Shown here piece by piece: positions 25,146-37,400 of a stretch of DNA of 64,000 nucleotides. The DNA comes from Callaeas wilsoni. Taxonomy: Eukaryota > Chordata > Aves > Passeriformes > Callaeidae. A program made the position numbers and the translations under genes. Numbering within the stretch: position 1 is the stretch's first letter; each line of letters begins with the position of its first letter. The stretch spans positions 109,240-173,239 of the forward strand of contig VWPU01012284.1 in the NCBI GenBank assembly GCA_013398955.1, read 5' to 3'. Under the pieces are notes generated by a model. That model did not search any database. It worked only from the letters and a program-made list of their open reading frames with translations, and was not told the DNA's origin.

Positions 25146-26614
25146 ACTTCACAAAAATCCCTGATTGCAAACACACTGTAGGCTGGGAACAAAAGAGCAA
25201 GACAGAAAATACCCTTCAATTTCTGGTAATTTCTTCTCAGGCCAAGTTCCAAAAATCCCTCTTTTTGGCAAACAAACAGGTATGCTAAATAATAATTTTT
25301 TGGTCAGGAAAAATTACTTTCTTTATATGATATTTAATATTAATCTTTTCATGATGTTGATGCTAAAGTGGCATAAAGATTGTACATTTTCTTTGACTTG
25401 ATTATGATGGATGTGTTATTAAGCCTTTGTAAATGACGTTAACTTCCCAACCACATAAAGAAGTAGAACTTAGAAGGTTTATTGCCAAAGACTCATATTG
25501 TGTCTAGACCAAAGAAAACCACAGTGAACAAAAATTAACCTGAGTGGAGTCCAATTTGCAGTAAACACAAATTAAATTGGGACAAATCACCATAGTTAAA
25601 AGTATTGAAGGAAGGAGCATAAAGTGCAGTCTTCAATTACTTTTTCTGCAGTCTACAGCTGAAGTTATTACAGCTGAAGTCCACTTTACAGTAGGAAAAT
25701 GAAGCACAGCTGGCGACGGCTTTGGTGTGGATAAAAAAGGAATGCAAAAAGACTGAAACGGTAACGTGGGGTTATATTGCCTGCCAGAGGCAAGGAAGGA
25801 ACTCCTTTGCTACCCAGGATATTTAACTAAGCTCTGGATTTGTTTTAAGTCACTAGACACTGAACACATTTAGCAACAATCTAAAATGAGAGACCCTGAT
25901 AATCTCTTCAGCATAATTATCTAATGATTGGCTGATATATTTTATTTGTATGTTCAGGGTTAACACACCCCTGAGGACTGTTTTCATACAATCTTTATAT
26001 TTTCTCCTCGTAGCATGGTTGTAGATTTGAACTTTTACTGTAATCCTATATTTTGTTACAGGAAGGATGGAAGTGTGTTCTGGATTATGGACAGCAGATA
26101 CTTGTGAACTCTCCAGGACTGCTGTCGTTTTAGCTGGGCCTTGCTTCAACAGTTTCATCCTACCTGGCACACTTACATGCTTTTTGTTCATCATACTTTC
26201 TAGTGATTCATAATTTGTATTTCTTCTTTAAATGAATAACTCTCTGGCAGCCATCAAGCTTTGTGAGGGTTTAATTTCAAAGGGTTTCTGAACTTCAGTT
26301 GGCCACTGTGCCCCAGACATATCTGGTATGTGGGTGACTTCAACAGCAAATTATATGGGACTTGTTCATATAACAGAAACACTCAATTTCCCCATTTAAA
26401 ATGCTAAGACTCAGAAACACTTTCCTAAAAACTTGATAAATGTAATTCTCTGTCCTTTTCTGAGTCTGTTTCTTCTTATTTATATTGACTCTTAGACTGC
26501 GCTATCACAATATTTGAAATATTGTTCATTGAAGTAGGATTTTTCAAAAGCAGAAAAATCATGGATATTTTAAAATATTTAAAACCTGACTTGCTTTCAT
26601 TTCAGTTGGAATTA
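25146..26614. other. Non-coding stretch, nothing recognised
   Basis: Returns to AT-rich single-copy DNA. It contains a short direct repeat of ACAGCTGAAGT near 25656-25680. No gene or repeat family was recognised. Confidence 0.55.
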
Positions 26615-26930
26615 CGCACTACGAAAAATAAGACTCCGACCTTAATTGAATACAGACGTGACTCTCTTGGTAGGTCTCTAGAGACAGACACTTTTCCCTG
26701 TCTGCAGTACGCCAGCCGGGTCTGAGTGAGCTGCCTCGCTTGCCTGGTTTCAGGGAGAGACTGAGTCCTGCCGACAGAAGCGCTGCCTTGCTGCGCCACA
26801 GCTGGCTGCCGCCGCTGCCTCCGTGTTCTCCCGCTGGAACGGGGTTCTGGAGCCAGGCTGCTGACCATGTAGGACCCAGTCTGCAGCTGCACGTGCTTCG
26901 ATTTTTCAGTGGGCACTGAATTTCTCCGGA
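26615..26930. promoter_or_regulatory. Small CpG island, possible promoter
   Basis: Roughly 17 CpG occur in about 315 bp, with the densest part (26700-26840) strongly GC-rich, while the flanks are AT-rich and nearly free of CpG. In vertebrates, unmethylated CpG islands commonly mark promoters. The longest frame of the window, 169 codons on the minus strand at 26602-27111, runs through it, but its product is Arg/Gln-rich with a Lys tract from the adjacent T run and matches nothing I recognise. The direction of any transcript is unknown. A GC-rich insertion such as a decayed LTR is the main alternative. Confidence 0.35.
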
Positions 26931-26988
26931 AACTTTTTAAGTGAAACCAACAACAACTGTTTCCAACCCTCAACTGCTTTCCAGACTG

Positions 26989-27017
26989 TTTTTTTTGTTT
27001 TTTTTTTTTTTTTTTTT
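26989..27017. repeat. T-rich run
   Basis: Twenty-nine bases, all T except one G. On the minus strand this is an A run preceded two bases upstream by AATAAA. That could be a retrocopy tail, but the signal lies closer to the A run than is usual for a processed transcript. Confidence 0.85.
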
Positions 27018-29009
27018 CATTTATTAGCCGCTTATTACTGTTTTTAAAGGAGTTTGTAGATAAACAAAACTCCCTCACGTGATGAATGTGGTTATCCCTT
27101 AATAAAGTCATTGTGCCTCACATTGGTCTGATCACTGAATTATGTAACCAATTGATACAAAGATTGTTCTTGTAACAGCACTCGCATTTCATGGAACAGA
27201 GTCAAGATGCTAAAAGCTAATGTGCATAAGAAGATTATGTGCTTAAGCATTATGCACTTGGAAAGTGTAGAGTTCCTGCTATATTCACCACGGGCAGAAA
27301 TGTGCTTCCTCACTTAAAAAAAGAAAAGCCAAATCCTTCAAGCATGGAGAAAAGCAAAGGAGTCTTTTGCAAACGGCTTTCTTGACTGCCTTCCTACAGC
27401 TAATTCACTGCAAAGAACAGAGGAAATGACCTTTCTTCTCCACACTAAATAACAGTATGAGAAATTTGTACTTACAAAGAGCATCTTTAAGTATCTGCTA
27501 AGAATGCTTCCCTTTGGGGCTCAATGATGGCTTTCAAGGAGCATGGGGATGCAAAGAAAAGAAGTTTGGGTGGTATTTAGGCAGACACCCCCTGCAAGCA
27601 ATTGGATGTAAGTCAGAGTGATCATTTGAGCATTTAGACAAAACTGCCTTTGCCCACCAAATAATCTAGATATGTGTCACTTAGAGTGAAACTGAAGTCA
27701 TCCATCAAAGCTGTACAGCCTGCAGTCCTCACTATGCCAGCTTGAACCTGCCAGTCATGGTTTCTCACCTCCTTTAGGAAAGTGCTGGGACTTTTCACCG
27801 ACTTTGATTTTTCTGAGCCAAATTGTCATCTGGTAGATATCAGAATAGCTTCATTACAGTCATTGGCACAATACCAAGTTACTTGAGCTGAAAATCTTCC
27901 CAGAGCCCAGAGTGTTTAAAGGCTGGGACTGTAGCTGTCCTTCATACACAATGGTGAGAAGAACTGGAGGAAAATTATGCTTAATGCTTTCTCCTTTTGA
28001 ACTGGAACTAGAACCAGCCACTAGCTATTCCTTGTATACAAAGGCTAGAAATTTAGAAATCAAAAACCCATTTAAATGAAATAAGTGATTTCAGGCTCAG
28101 GCTACATTTAGTTATCTTTTGGTGGCACTGAAGTTATTTCAGATGCTTCTCCTTTGCAGTTATTCTAATGATCTCAGACTTCTATAATATATAAACATTC
28201 TCTTATTGCTCATAGTACCTTCTCTTCTTTTTAACCCTGATTTCCCTATCTTTTTTCTTACCTCTTTAGCAGCCGTCTATTATAAGCTGAAGAAAGACTC
28301 TCAGCTGCTTTTCACAGAAAATTGTATACAGCAGTTATATATTTAATACATCTGTATTTATTAACATGTTTGATGATATATTTGACGGGCATATACTAAT
28401 TTTTCAGTACCTGACAGTGTGCAAACAGCATGAATTAATATCTTCTCACTACGATTACAAAGATGGCCCTTGCTGATATCACAAAATCCTCTGGAAATTG
28501 GGTCCAGAAGACAGAGATAGTTATTTTTACATTATATTTCATCACATGAGACTGTTTTAATCTCTATATCTGTAATATCCAAATGACCCTGGACTACTCA
28601 CGTTAGATTAAAATGGTAACGATCCCTTTTCTATGCAGCAACATTTCATCCTTCATCACAGTGTGCATCACAGCCATAAAGGGGGCATAACATGTAGTTA
28701 AAGAAATTTGTAAAAATCAGCTGGCATTACAAAATAAACACATTTAGTGAAGTGAGATTAGTGTTGACATGAAACTTCTCATCAATTGCAAGACTAGGTA
28801 TAGAGAACCAGATTTCATCTGTGGTGTCACCTGCCAACGACCCTTGATTCCAGCTGGAGACATGGTGTGCAAAATTCAGCATGTGTTCAGTAGTCAAACT
28901 GCTGGCACCACATTGTCAAAAATGCCATCTGAAACCTGACAAGTGAGAACACAGAAGGATGTATTCCTATGTGAAATATACTGAAGCTCCTTGAGCTACC
29001 ACCTGAAAG
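27018..29009. other. Single-copy non-coding stretch
   Basis: No repeat family or exon was recognised. The part around 27180-27300 is complex, low in CpG and rich in short repeated words (TTATGTGC, TTATGCAC), a texture seen in conserved non-coding elements but not proof of one. Confidence 0.5.
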
Positions 29010-29265
29010 GTGTGGAAACAGCATTACTCATATGTAGGCCGAGAGAGTTTCCCTGTCGTGGCCCGGCGCCGAGTCGATCTGGACACTGATGACATGAAAG
29101 GCACTGGTGTGGTATTGCTGCAGCTGATGGCCAGGCTCCAATGGACCTTCCCTGCTGGTGTGCTTGTCAGCCCAACTGACCTCCGGACACATGTCTGTCT
29201 GTGAACATGTTGGGACATACTCAAACACTAGCCATGGCTGGGCTTGGAGTAGGAGCCAAATAAAC
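29010..29265. other. GC-rich block next to the SINE, unknown origin
   Basis: About 255 bp with GC content and CpG well above the flanks (CGTGGCCCGGCGCCGAGTCG near 29057-29076), ending near an AATAAA at 29260. Three short frames overlap here (64, 66 and 79 codons), none recognised. The left edge is TGTGG, and an LTR-like reading (TG start, polyadenylation signal near the end) is possible, but no matching CA end or target-site duplication was found. A retrocopy fragment is another option. Confidence 0.3.
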
Positions 29266-29290
29266 AAACTATTTTGATATAATTAGCTCA

Positions 29291-29449
29291 ACCTGCGATT
29301 AGCTCAGTTGGTTAGAGAATGGTGCATTATAATAACAGCAAGCATGTGGGTTTGATCCCTGCATGGGCCATTCACTTAAGAACTGGATTTGATGATCCTT
29401 GTGAGTCTTGTCCAACTCATATATAGAAGAATATTCTGTGATTCTGTAT
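29291..29449 (+). mobile_element. tRNA-Ile-derived SINE with CR1-like tail (TguSINE1 type)
   Basis: The head (about 29292-29370) resembles tRNA-Ile. Box A is TAGCTCAGTTGG at 29300-29311, the anticodon-arm remnant TAATAAC contains AAT, box B is GGTTTGATCC at 29349-29358, and the acceptor end is GGGCCA. Relative to tRNA-Ile there are a few extra bases before the anticodon loop and many substitutions, so it is not a functional tRNA gene. The tail contains CTGGATTTGATGATCCTTGT and ends ATTCTGTGATTCTGTA, as at CR1 3' ends, so CR1 reverse transcriptase probably mobilised it. Such tRNA-Ile/CR1 SINEs are known from passerine birds. No clear target-site duplication is seen. Confidence 0.85.
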
Positions 29450-31147
29450 AACTTAATTAATAAGACATAATCATTTTTTCAAGAAAGAATAAAAACCCAA
29501 GGGTTTTCAGGAGTTTCAGATAAACAATTTCTCCTGCTAGGGAGAAAAAACTAAATAAATTAAAAAAAAACCAAAAAAACCATGAGTATATTAGAACAGT
29601 TACCCCTCTGGTGAACCACTGTCAACTGTGTATCTGATGCTAATACCAGTTATCCCCCTGCCTATCTTTTGGCACAAGAGGAAAGCAGGCATGTTGTTCT
29701 TATCAAGAGAGTAAAAGCAGAGACTACTGAAATGCAGCAAAATGCAAACACTGAGCTTAGCAGATATTCATATGCATGAAGTGTATCTTATTAGGGAAAT
29801 TATTCACCATAATGTCTAAAGAATTAACATATTTACACAATGAAAAATAATCTGAATTCAACAAATGAATTATTTAATGAGTTCTTGTATCACTAGTTCT
29901 CTATTGCCTCTCTTTTCACTTGTGCTGTGGATCTTTTAGAAGCCCTTTTGGGATCTGCCATAGAAAGTATGAGACTCAGTTGGTATGAGTCCAAAGTTTT
30001 CCCCTGAGGTTAAGTTGTCTGGGATTCACTGTCTGCTGATATACCAATCTGTCTAAGCTTGTAGACAAAGTGATATGTTGCTAGGCTAAAATTAATTTAG
30101 TAGATATTATCTTCATCTTTAAGGTTCCTCTGTACGATTCTGTGTTTTCTCCAGGAAGCTATGTCAGCTATAAATGAACAAACCTGCATCTTCTGTTATT
30201 TTTTACATGACAGAATTCACTGTTAGCTGACCTACATCAAATTTTCCATCATTTAAAACAGGAATTTTCCTTCCCTTCCTAATCCTTAACAGTGTTAAAA
30301 TCTCAAGTTCTCACACAGGAGTAAACAACTTTAAGTCATCTCAGAATTACTGTGGGGCAGAATCATGTTGTCATTAGCTGGGAAATAGCCTTTCTCCAAG
30401 GGGCAAGACTATATAAATCACCTTGCATTACAGCACTTCAACAGTAAGAACAACAAGCTTCTGTGTATTGTAAATGCAAGGGGATTTCAGGCAGTTTTCC
30501 TTGTACACCTTGTGCTGTGGTTCTGTAACACGGGACGAATCATCAGCTGAAAAAAATCCCGTCTTTCAAATCTTTCTAATCTAACAGTTAGCAATACTGA
30601 TTCTTGATCCAAATTGGTATTTTTGTGTGTTTCACTAGGAAATTAATACAATTTACTTTCATTAGGATCTGAGATGGGGGTCTGTAACACTTATTCCAGG
30701 TGTGTGTCTAGGACACTGTAGCTGGTTTTGATGGAACGTAACTGTAGCCCAGCTGTACTGAAACCATGTGTGCATTCTGGTGACAGCTCTATGAAATTTG
30801 TGTGCTCATTCTGCATTACTGAAACTTAGCTACCTCTACAGCAATTTATAACAACACAAATGTGTGCAACAGTTTATGACAGAATGAAAAATAGCAGTTT
30901 GAACTGTATGAGCAATTTGAGACAAGAGGACTTTATAGTACTCTAGCTGGGCATTAACTGAGGGGCTAAATTAATGTCCTTGTTCTTCTCAAAAGTGTTA
31001 TTGACATTTAGGTGAGCAAAAGTTATTTAAGCCACTAAAACCTATCTGAATACTATTTTCCAGGACCACAATATATGGAGATGGTAGTATACTGGAGGGA
31101 ATAATACTTCTTTCAAATAGCCAACATCACTACATCATTATGATCAA

Positions 31148-31182
<35 letters not shown>

Positions 31183-34100
31183 NGAGTTTGTGCATGTATG
31201 AGATTTCAGATTCAGGAAGCTGGGTATATGTGAGTCCCACAGGCTTTGTAGTGGGACAGCTGACAGTGTCTTTGCTACCAACACTTTATAGACTTCTGTG
31301 GATCAATTCATTGCCAGGTGTTTGTTACAGTGGAATTAGGTGCTTAATATTCAGGAAGAAAATTTTCCAGTGCAGATTGAGGTAATGAGCATCATTAGTA
31401 AATTCCAGATACTATTTCTTGCCTTCTGTTCAGAGTGTCCTACTTTACCTGGCTCCTTATTTTGTATCCCATGTCTTGTGACTGTTCACTCTCTTGCCTT
31501 TCTCATTACTGCCAGGTCCCAGACCTTTGGGATGGTTTTTTGTTTGTTTTGTTTGTTTTTTTAAATTTGGCTTGGGGTTTCTTTCCCCTGATCTTGGACC
31601 CTTTGTCTTTCACAAAACCCTTCCTTTATCGCATTGTGAACTGGGAATGATAGGCTTCTTGCACATTACGTGTGGGTGCAGGACGCAGGAGGGGAAATAA
31701 CTAGATGTGTGTTCTGCGCAGTAGCTCCAAGTGCACTCAACTTCTCCCAAGGTACACATTTTCAGTGTAATGATGAAGAACCGTCTATTTATAGAAGAGA
31801 TTATGTATAAATTGTTCTGTGCACACGTGCCTCTGCTCTGCCCACCTGTCCCTCAGTGCCTTTCCTCAGCATACTGAAAATACTGTAGCAACCAACAAGA
31901 ATACCAGATGTGTTTGTGAGACTATGCTCCAGACACAGTATTAATGGAGCTGTGAAATAAAAGGTTATTAAAGGCTAAGCATATGATTCCTGCTGCAGAA
32001 TCCTGTAAATCTGATCTTTTCTTGTATCTAGGAAAATAATGTTGAAGGCTGTGATTCCTGCTTCTCCGTGGTAAAACAACCCCCCCACCATATAACAAAC
32101 CAAAATCCTATAAGCCAACTGTTCCAAGCAGAGGCATTAGTTCATTTCAGGATTCCAGACTTTAAAAAACAGCTTTTGTTTCAATAAGAAGCAATGTATT
32201 TTCCTCTCCCAAAACCCAGAATTTTCTCTCCCATCTGCAGTAAATTTACTGAACCTTTTGTCTTATGGAGAAGCAGAATAAGTTTCACAGTACAAGAGAT
32301 CTGACCACAAGGACTCTCCAACCCAATGGGTTATTTGATTATAATAAGCTCCCTTAAGAACACAAGTTTATGTTTACATTTAAGTGGAGACAGATATTTT
32401 TCAGTCCTGTAATTCAAGTAAATCAGGTAAAGACATTAATGGTACATTAATGTACAGGATGTTACTGGTTGCTAACACAAGCAAGCAGGCAAGCCCAGTA
32501 AGCTTTGCACTTTTCCACACTTTTCCTTCGATGGCCTTGAGAGAGGCTTTGTTGAGCATACAATTTTAAAAAGAATTTCTCCTGAAGAGCTCCTCTCCTT
32601 TGAAAAAACATATTTTAAAGCTACTTTAAAGGTAGAATGATTATTGATGTGCTACTGCCCTGCAGTGAAATACTAAAGAGACCTACAGGCGCACCTGTGT
32701 TCACCTCAAGGTTCTAGTTTGATGTGATTTCTCCAAGTTATTTCCATTCTCTCGGGAATTAATTACAACCTGTTGATCACACACTCTGCAAGCTGCCACA
32801 GACAGCTTCTCATTCCTCCTCTCCCAACCAGTTCTTTTTAACATAGATACATCTTTTGATCATCCGCCCCTTGATTTGGCACCAGGACAGACAAGGCAGA
32901 TCCAACATTTCACGTGGCTACTTTTCATTCTGACCTGGTTCTTTTTCCTTGCCATGAAAATATTTTAAAGGTTCCAGTCTTGTTCTAAAACAGGAGAGAA
33001 ATAAATATAGTTGCTCTTTTATTTTATTGTATTTTACTGCATTTTATATTATTTGTTAGATAAAAGTTTGTATTTACAGAAGGCTACAAGAGCCTCTAGA
33101 TGACCTAAGAGTGATAATTTTTCAGTGGTGTTGAGTATAGGATGTGATGCAAACTATTATTTCTTTATGATTGTATGAGGCCTGAGAACATTGTGGATGA
33201 ACTCCAGCATACTAAGCACAGTCCAAGCGCAAACTACAGAGTTCATTGATAGTGGTTTTGCACAAGTATATTATATGGTCGATTTAAATAAATGAGAACA
33301 GTTTAATATAAGGCCCATTGTTAATAAAAATCTTTAACATATGAGAGCATGGATGTTGTAACAAATTCTAAATGTTATCAAATTTTCTTGTTCATTTGAA
33401 CTTGCAATAAATCACTAGACACGAAGATAATACTATGGCTTGTTTCTTTTATCAGTCTATTGAAATTTCTGTTAAAATAAGAATGTATGTGAAATGCACA
33501 ACCCAGATTTTAATTGTAAGCTTTCATTTAACATATGGTGCACTAACTTATTTCCAAGTATATGTTTATATTCCTGCAAATGATGCTGCTAGGCAAAAAC
33601 TTCCATTGCTGTTTTAAAAGCCCTGGCTTGGATTTTTTGAATTATTCTTCTGAGTATATTAGAAAAACCACAATAACCTTCACTGGCTTCATGATTGTAA
33701 AGTAACTACATTTATATTACATGATGCCCTGTTATACTTTGGTAATAGCGTCGATGACTTCTGGAAAAATATTATCATGTTTCACTTGAATTGAAATATT
33801 TCTGGATGTAGAACACAAAACTCAAGATATTCTTCACTGATACTTAAAAGGGGAAAAAGGACTTTTAGTTTGGGGAAGCCAAGTAGTAAGGCTGCTTTGT
33901 TCTCCTTAGGCATACACATTCACAGACTGAATGAAGCACATAAAAAATACAAGAGTGATATAAACACGAGAAATCTCCGACAGTTCTGATAGTGTGCTAT
34001 AATCTTATCAGTTTTTAGGGCCAAATTGAAAAAGACAGAAATGTTTGTGCTATATTATTAGTTGACTGCCATTGCAACTTTGTAAAGGGACTTTTAAAAC

Positions 34101-34368
34101 TAAAGTAAGAATCCTGAAATCTAAAATCTGTAGAAAGAAATGCTGTAAAATTTTCTAGAGTCACCTGTTTTATCCCTATAAACCTGGGAGGGTCAAATTG
34201 TACCTTGGCAGCCTAACTGAAACAGATGGTCAGGTTGGATTTTACCTTTTGGGCAGCACTTTCCTAAAGGACAAAGAAAGGAGCCTGCCTGAGAATGCTA
34301 AAACACAGATTCCCACATTTCAGATTAACTTAGGGACATCTGTACAGAGAAATCCTTCTCTAAACATA
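29450..34368. other. Single-copy non-coding stretch with a poly-T/N run
   Basis: AT-rich DNA without a recognised gene or repeat family, apart from the T run ending in N at 31150-31183. A 14-bp perfect palindrome, GTACATTAATGTAC, lies at 32442-32455. Confidence 0.5.
31150..31183. repeat. 33-base poly-T run ending in an undetermined base
   Basis: An uninterrupted T run is followed at once by a single N. The true run length and the base at the edge are unreliable. This is a typical homopolymer assembly problem, so frames crossing it cannot be trusted. Confidence 0.95.
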
Positions 34369-34440
34369 CTCCCCTCCCCTCCCCTCCCCTCCCCTTCTCT
34401 CCTCTCTTTTCTCTTTCTTTGTCTTCCTCTCTTCCTCTTA
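34369..34440 (+). repeat. (CCCCT)n microsatellite with pyrimidine tail
   Basis: Five perfect CCCCT units (34371-34395) are followed by about 45 bp of almost pure C and T. The minus strand therefore has at least five GGGG runs spaced by one base, a strong G-quadruplex or triplex-forming composition. Confidence 0.9.
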
Positions 34441-37400
34441 TTCATTTTTGGTAAAAGTTATCCAACTAAAATTTAGCAAAAGAGAACATTTTAATTGGAA
34501 AAAAACAACTTGGATGAATGGATGGAAAATCCCCAACTAATCACACCACTTTGTCTTTTTAAATGACTTCACATTTCTCATGTTCCACTCTTTGTTCTGT
34601 ATCCTTTATTCTTCTGTCACCTCATAAACTCCTATTCCATGGTTGGTCCCACATGTCAGAGCCAAGTGCTTTCACAGCTGGCTAACACCACTGAACATTG
34701 CTTAAGAGACCCATTAAGAGATTCCTGTGCTCTCCATTGCAAGATTTTGACCATGTATGTCAACCTTAATCAAGCAAAGACTGCACCTTTACCGTCTGTC
34801 TGTCTGATGTTGAATCTGCTTGAGGCAATTCAGTGAACCTGTAAGAGTGTGTTTTATTTACCAAAGCTTCTGATCTCTCAGGTTAGCATCCTGTGCAAAT
34901 TCTACGCACAAAATAAAGGTGCTTGAACTCGCTTTGAAACAAAATCTTTTCTGTAGTGGAATTTGTTATGTAGGAAATAGGGCTTATCAACTTATGTAAC
35001 AGTTGAGAAAAATATGAAGCATGCCCACGATGATCCTTCATTTAGTATGAATCAACAGAGCTGAGACTAATAATTTTTCCTTCTATCTGTTATGTTTTCC
35101 AGTGGATTCTAGTGAGTTGCTAAAAAAGGGTGACTGTTTTGATTTTTGATACTTTTGAAACTTTTTCATGAGTTTCTTAATTAATCTTAGCAATAGATTC
35201 CCTCATCTCATTAACTTGCTAAGAAAAGATAATTAAGTGTATTTTGCTTTAGCAAGGCAATACAAAATTGCAAAGAAAATGGAAGATGTTTCTGCTGCAG
35301 AAATTCTTTTAGTGTGAGGGACAGGTTCTGAGGTCTCTGTGATTAATAGACATAATTAGTTTACAAAGGCTGGAAAACAAGGTTATCTGATTTTGTGATT
35401 TACTCTACACCATCGCTGGCCAGAATCAATAGGATAATGATCAGCTTTTGCCTCAGCGTGGGGCTGGAGAAGAGGGGCAGAGAAGAAATTTATAGCTTTT
35501 CGTTTTGGTCACCATCCATGTGATAACCGAGAATTGTTAATGTTGGCTTTAGATGCTGTGGAGTGTCTTACTCACAGTACCGATGACTCATTGATTTTTG
35601 AAAAGTAGCTGAAAGTCCATCTTCCAAGGCAAACTTTATCACCTGCAGTAAGATGATGTATCACTATCAGCCTTCAGAGTCACTTTTGTAATATGTACCG
35701 TAGATATTCAAGCACAAGCAAATACTGTGTGGCTCTGTTTCTTCAGGAGCCCGTGCAGAACAACTCTATAGTTTTAAAATAGCAGTTGAAATAGGACTCT
35801 ACACTGTCCATGACAGCACGGTCCTCCTGGAACATCTGCTCTGAGCTTCTGAGCAGGTATTACTGAAGGAAATTAAAGTCAAACATAAAGTCCAGGTTTA
35901 TCGTGCTAAGCACTGAATGTAGCAAAAAACTTAATGTATGCCAAGTTCAAGCCAATGCCTGAAACATGACTGTCTCAGGAAATGAAGACTAGAATCAAGT
36001 TTAATTGCTGATGGAGCTGACCTGAGTGGAGTTTTATTTGTTTTTACTAAGTTTTTACTAAGTTTCCTATTTCATTTGAGGGAAACAGCAGCAGTAATTA
36101 CAGATCCTGAATGTTGGCCTATTTGATACAGAAGTGGTATCTGACAAGGCTAAACAGAAGACAAAATTTTTCTATTAGAAAGGAGGCTCCAAAGTTTTAA
36201 GAAAGAATTCTCAAATAAAATAAAACCTGTGCAACTTGGTGAGTGCAAAGATTTGAGGATTGTGTTTGGATCAGGTGGCAAAAAGAAATGGAAAATTTGT
36301 CACATTTGGCTCTCACACCAAATTCCAAGCATTCAAAAACTGTGCGTGCTACATGGTATCTGTTACCTATCCCCATTTACACAGAAAGCACCATGCTTCT
36401 CTGCTAAATCAGGAGAACTTGGGTGCCTTGGATTTGGCTGTCTCTGAGATATTTCTGTTATTAAAATAAGTTCTTTTCTAAACCATGTGATGTGTATGGG
36501 AGATGTACCATACAGGTCTACTGCACACCGTACTTCTGCATAACCGTGCTCTAAGCTCTAAAGTTCAAAGGGTACTGGAAACCTTTTAGCTACTGAACCC
36601 TGACAGCTGATTCCCTGTGATTAGACAGCTATGGTCAGCTGTAATACCTTGTCTAGAGAACTCTCTTTAATTACATTAATGTACATTGCATCACGGTATG
36701 TGGTGCTGGATGGTATGTTTTGAAAATCTCATTGAAAGTCAAAAAAGTGTCAAAGATCCTTTGGAAAGAAGGCTTTGAAAACCTAAGTCCTCAAGGGCAG
36801 GATGATCTTTGTCAGCAGTGGTAAGAATGTCTGCAATAAATTGCTTGCTCAAAATAAAACAAAGGTTAAGCATACATTGCAAAGAGCTGTATTGTCCACT
36901 AATAAAGCACTCTCTGCATGCAGCTGTCATGTGAAAATTTTTCTGACAAACTTAAAGACTGTTTAAAGTCTTTTGTAGAACAATTCTTGAAATGGTGAGA
37001 AATTTCCCCTGAATTATTCACTTGACAGCTGGAGATGCAGCTGTTAAAAGCAGCTCTTTAGGAAGAAAAGAAATTAAAATGGGTAGGGAGAAAAATAATA
37101 ATAAACCAAGGAAATAGGCAAAATGAAAGGAGTTTGTTTGAGTGAAAGAAGTGTGTACAGCGGAAATGTGCTAAGGAATGTGCTCAGGAAAAGCAACATT
37201 TTTCAGCATTTTCTCTTCAATTTTTTTCCTTCTGTAAGTTGTGCACATTCAGGGGAGGGGAAGCAAAAAGCAATTTATGCAGCTCGATATCAGATTGCAC
37301 TTTCCTGACGAGGTCCATCACCCTCAGAATCTGTGAGTGTTTGGGAAGGCGGTGATGCTTGCAAATCAGCCTGCAACAGAAAGAGCACTGAGAAATCTGA

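Noticed and set aside
26602..27111. 169-codon minus-strand frame as a gene
   Set aside because: It runs through a CpG island and a poly-T run (Lys tract), has no recognised domain, and stop-free length is expected to be inflated in GC-rich DNA.
29292..29370. Functional tRNA-Ile gene
   Set aside because: Box A is kept, but the stems carry many mismatches, there is an insertion near the anticodon loop, and the unit continues into a CR1-like tail, so it is a SINE head.
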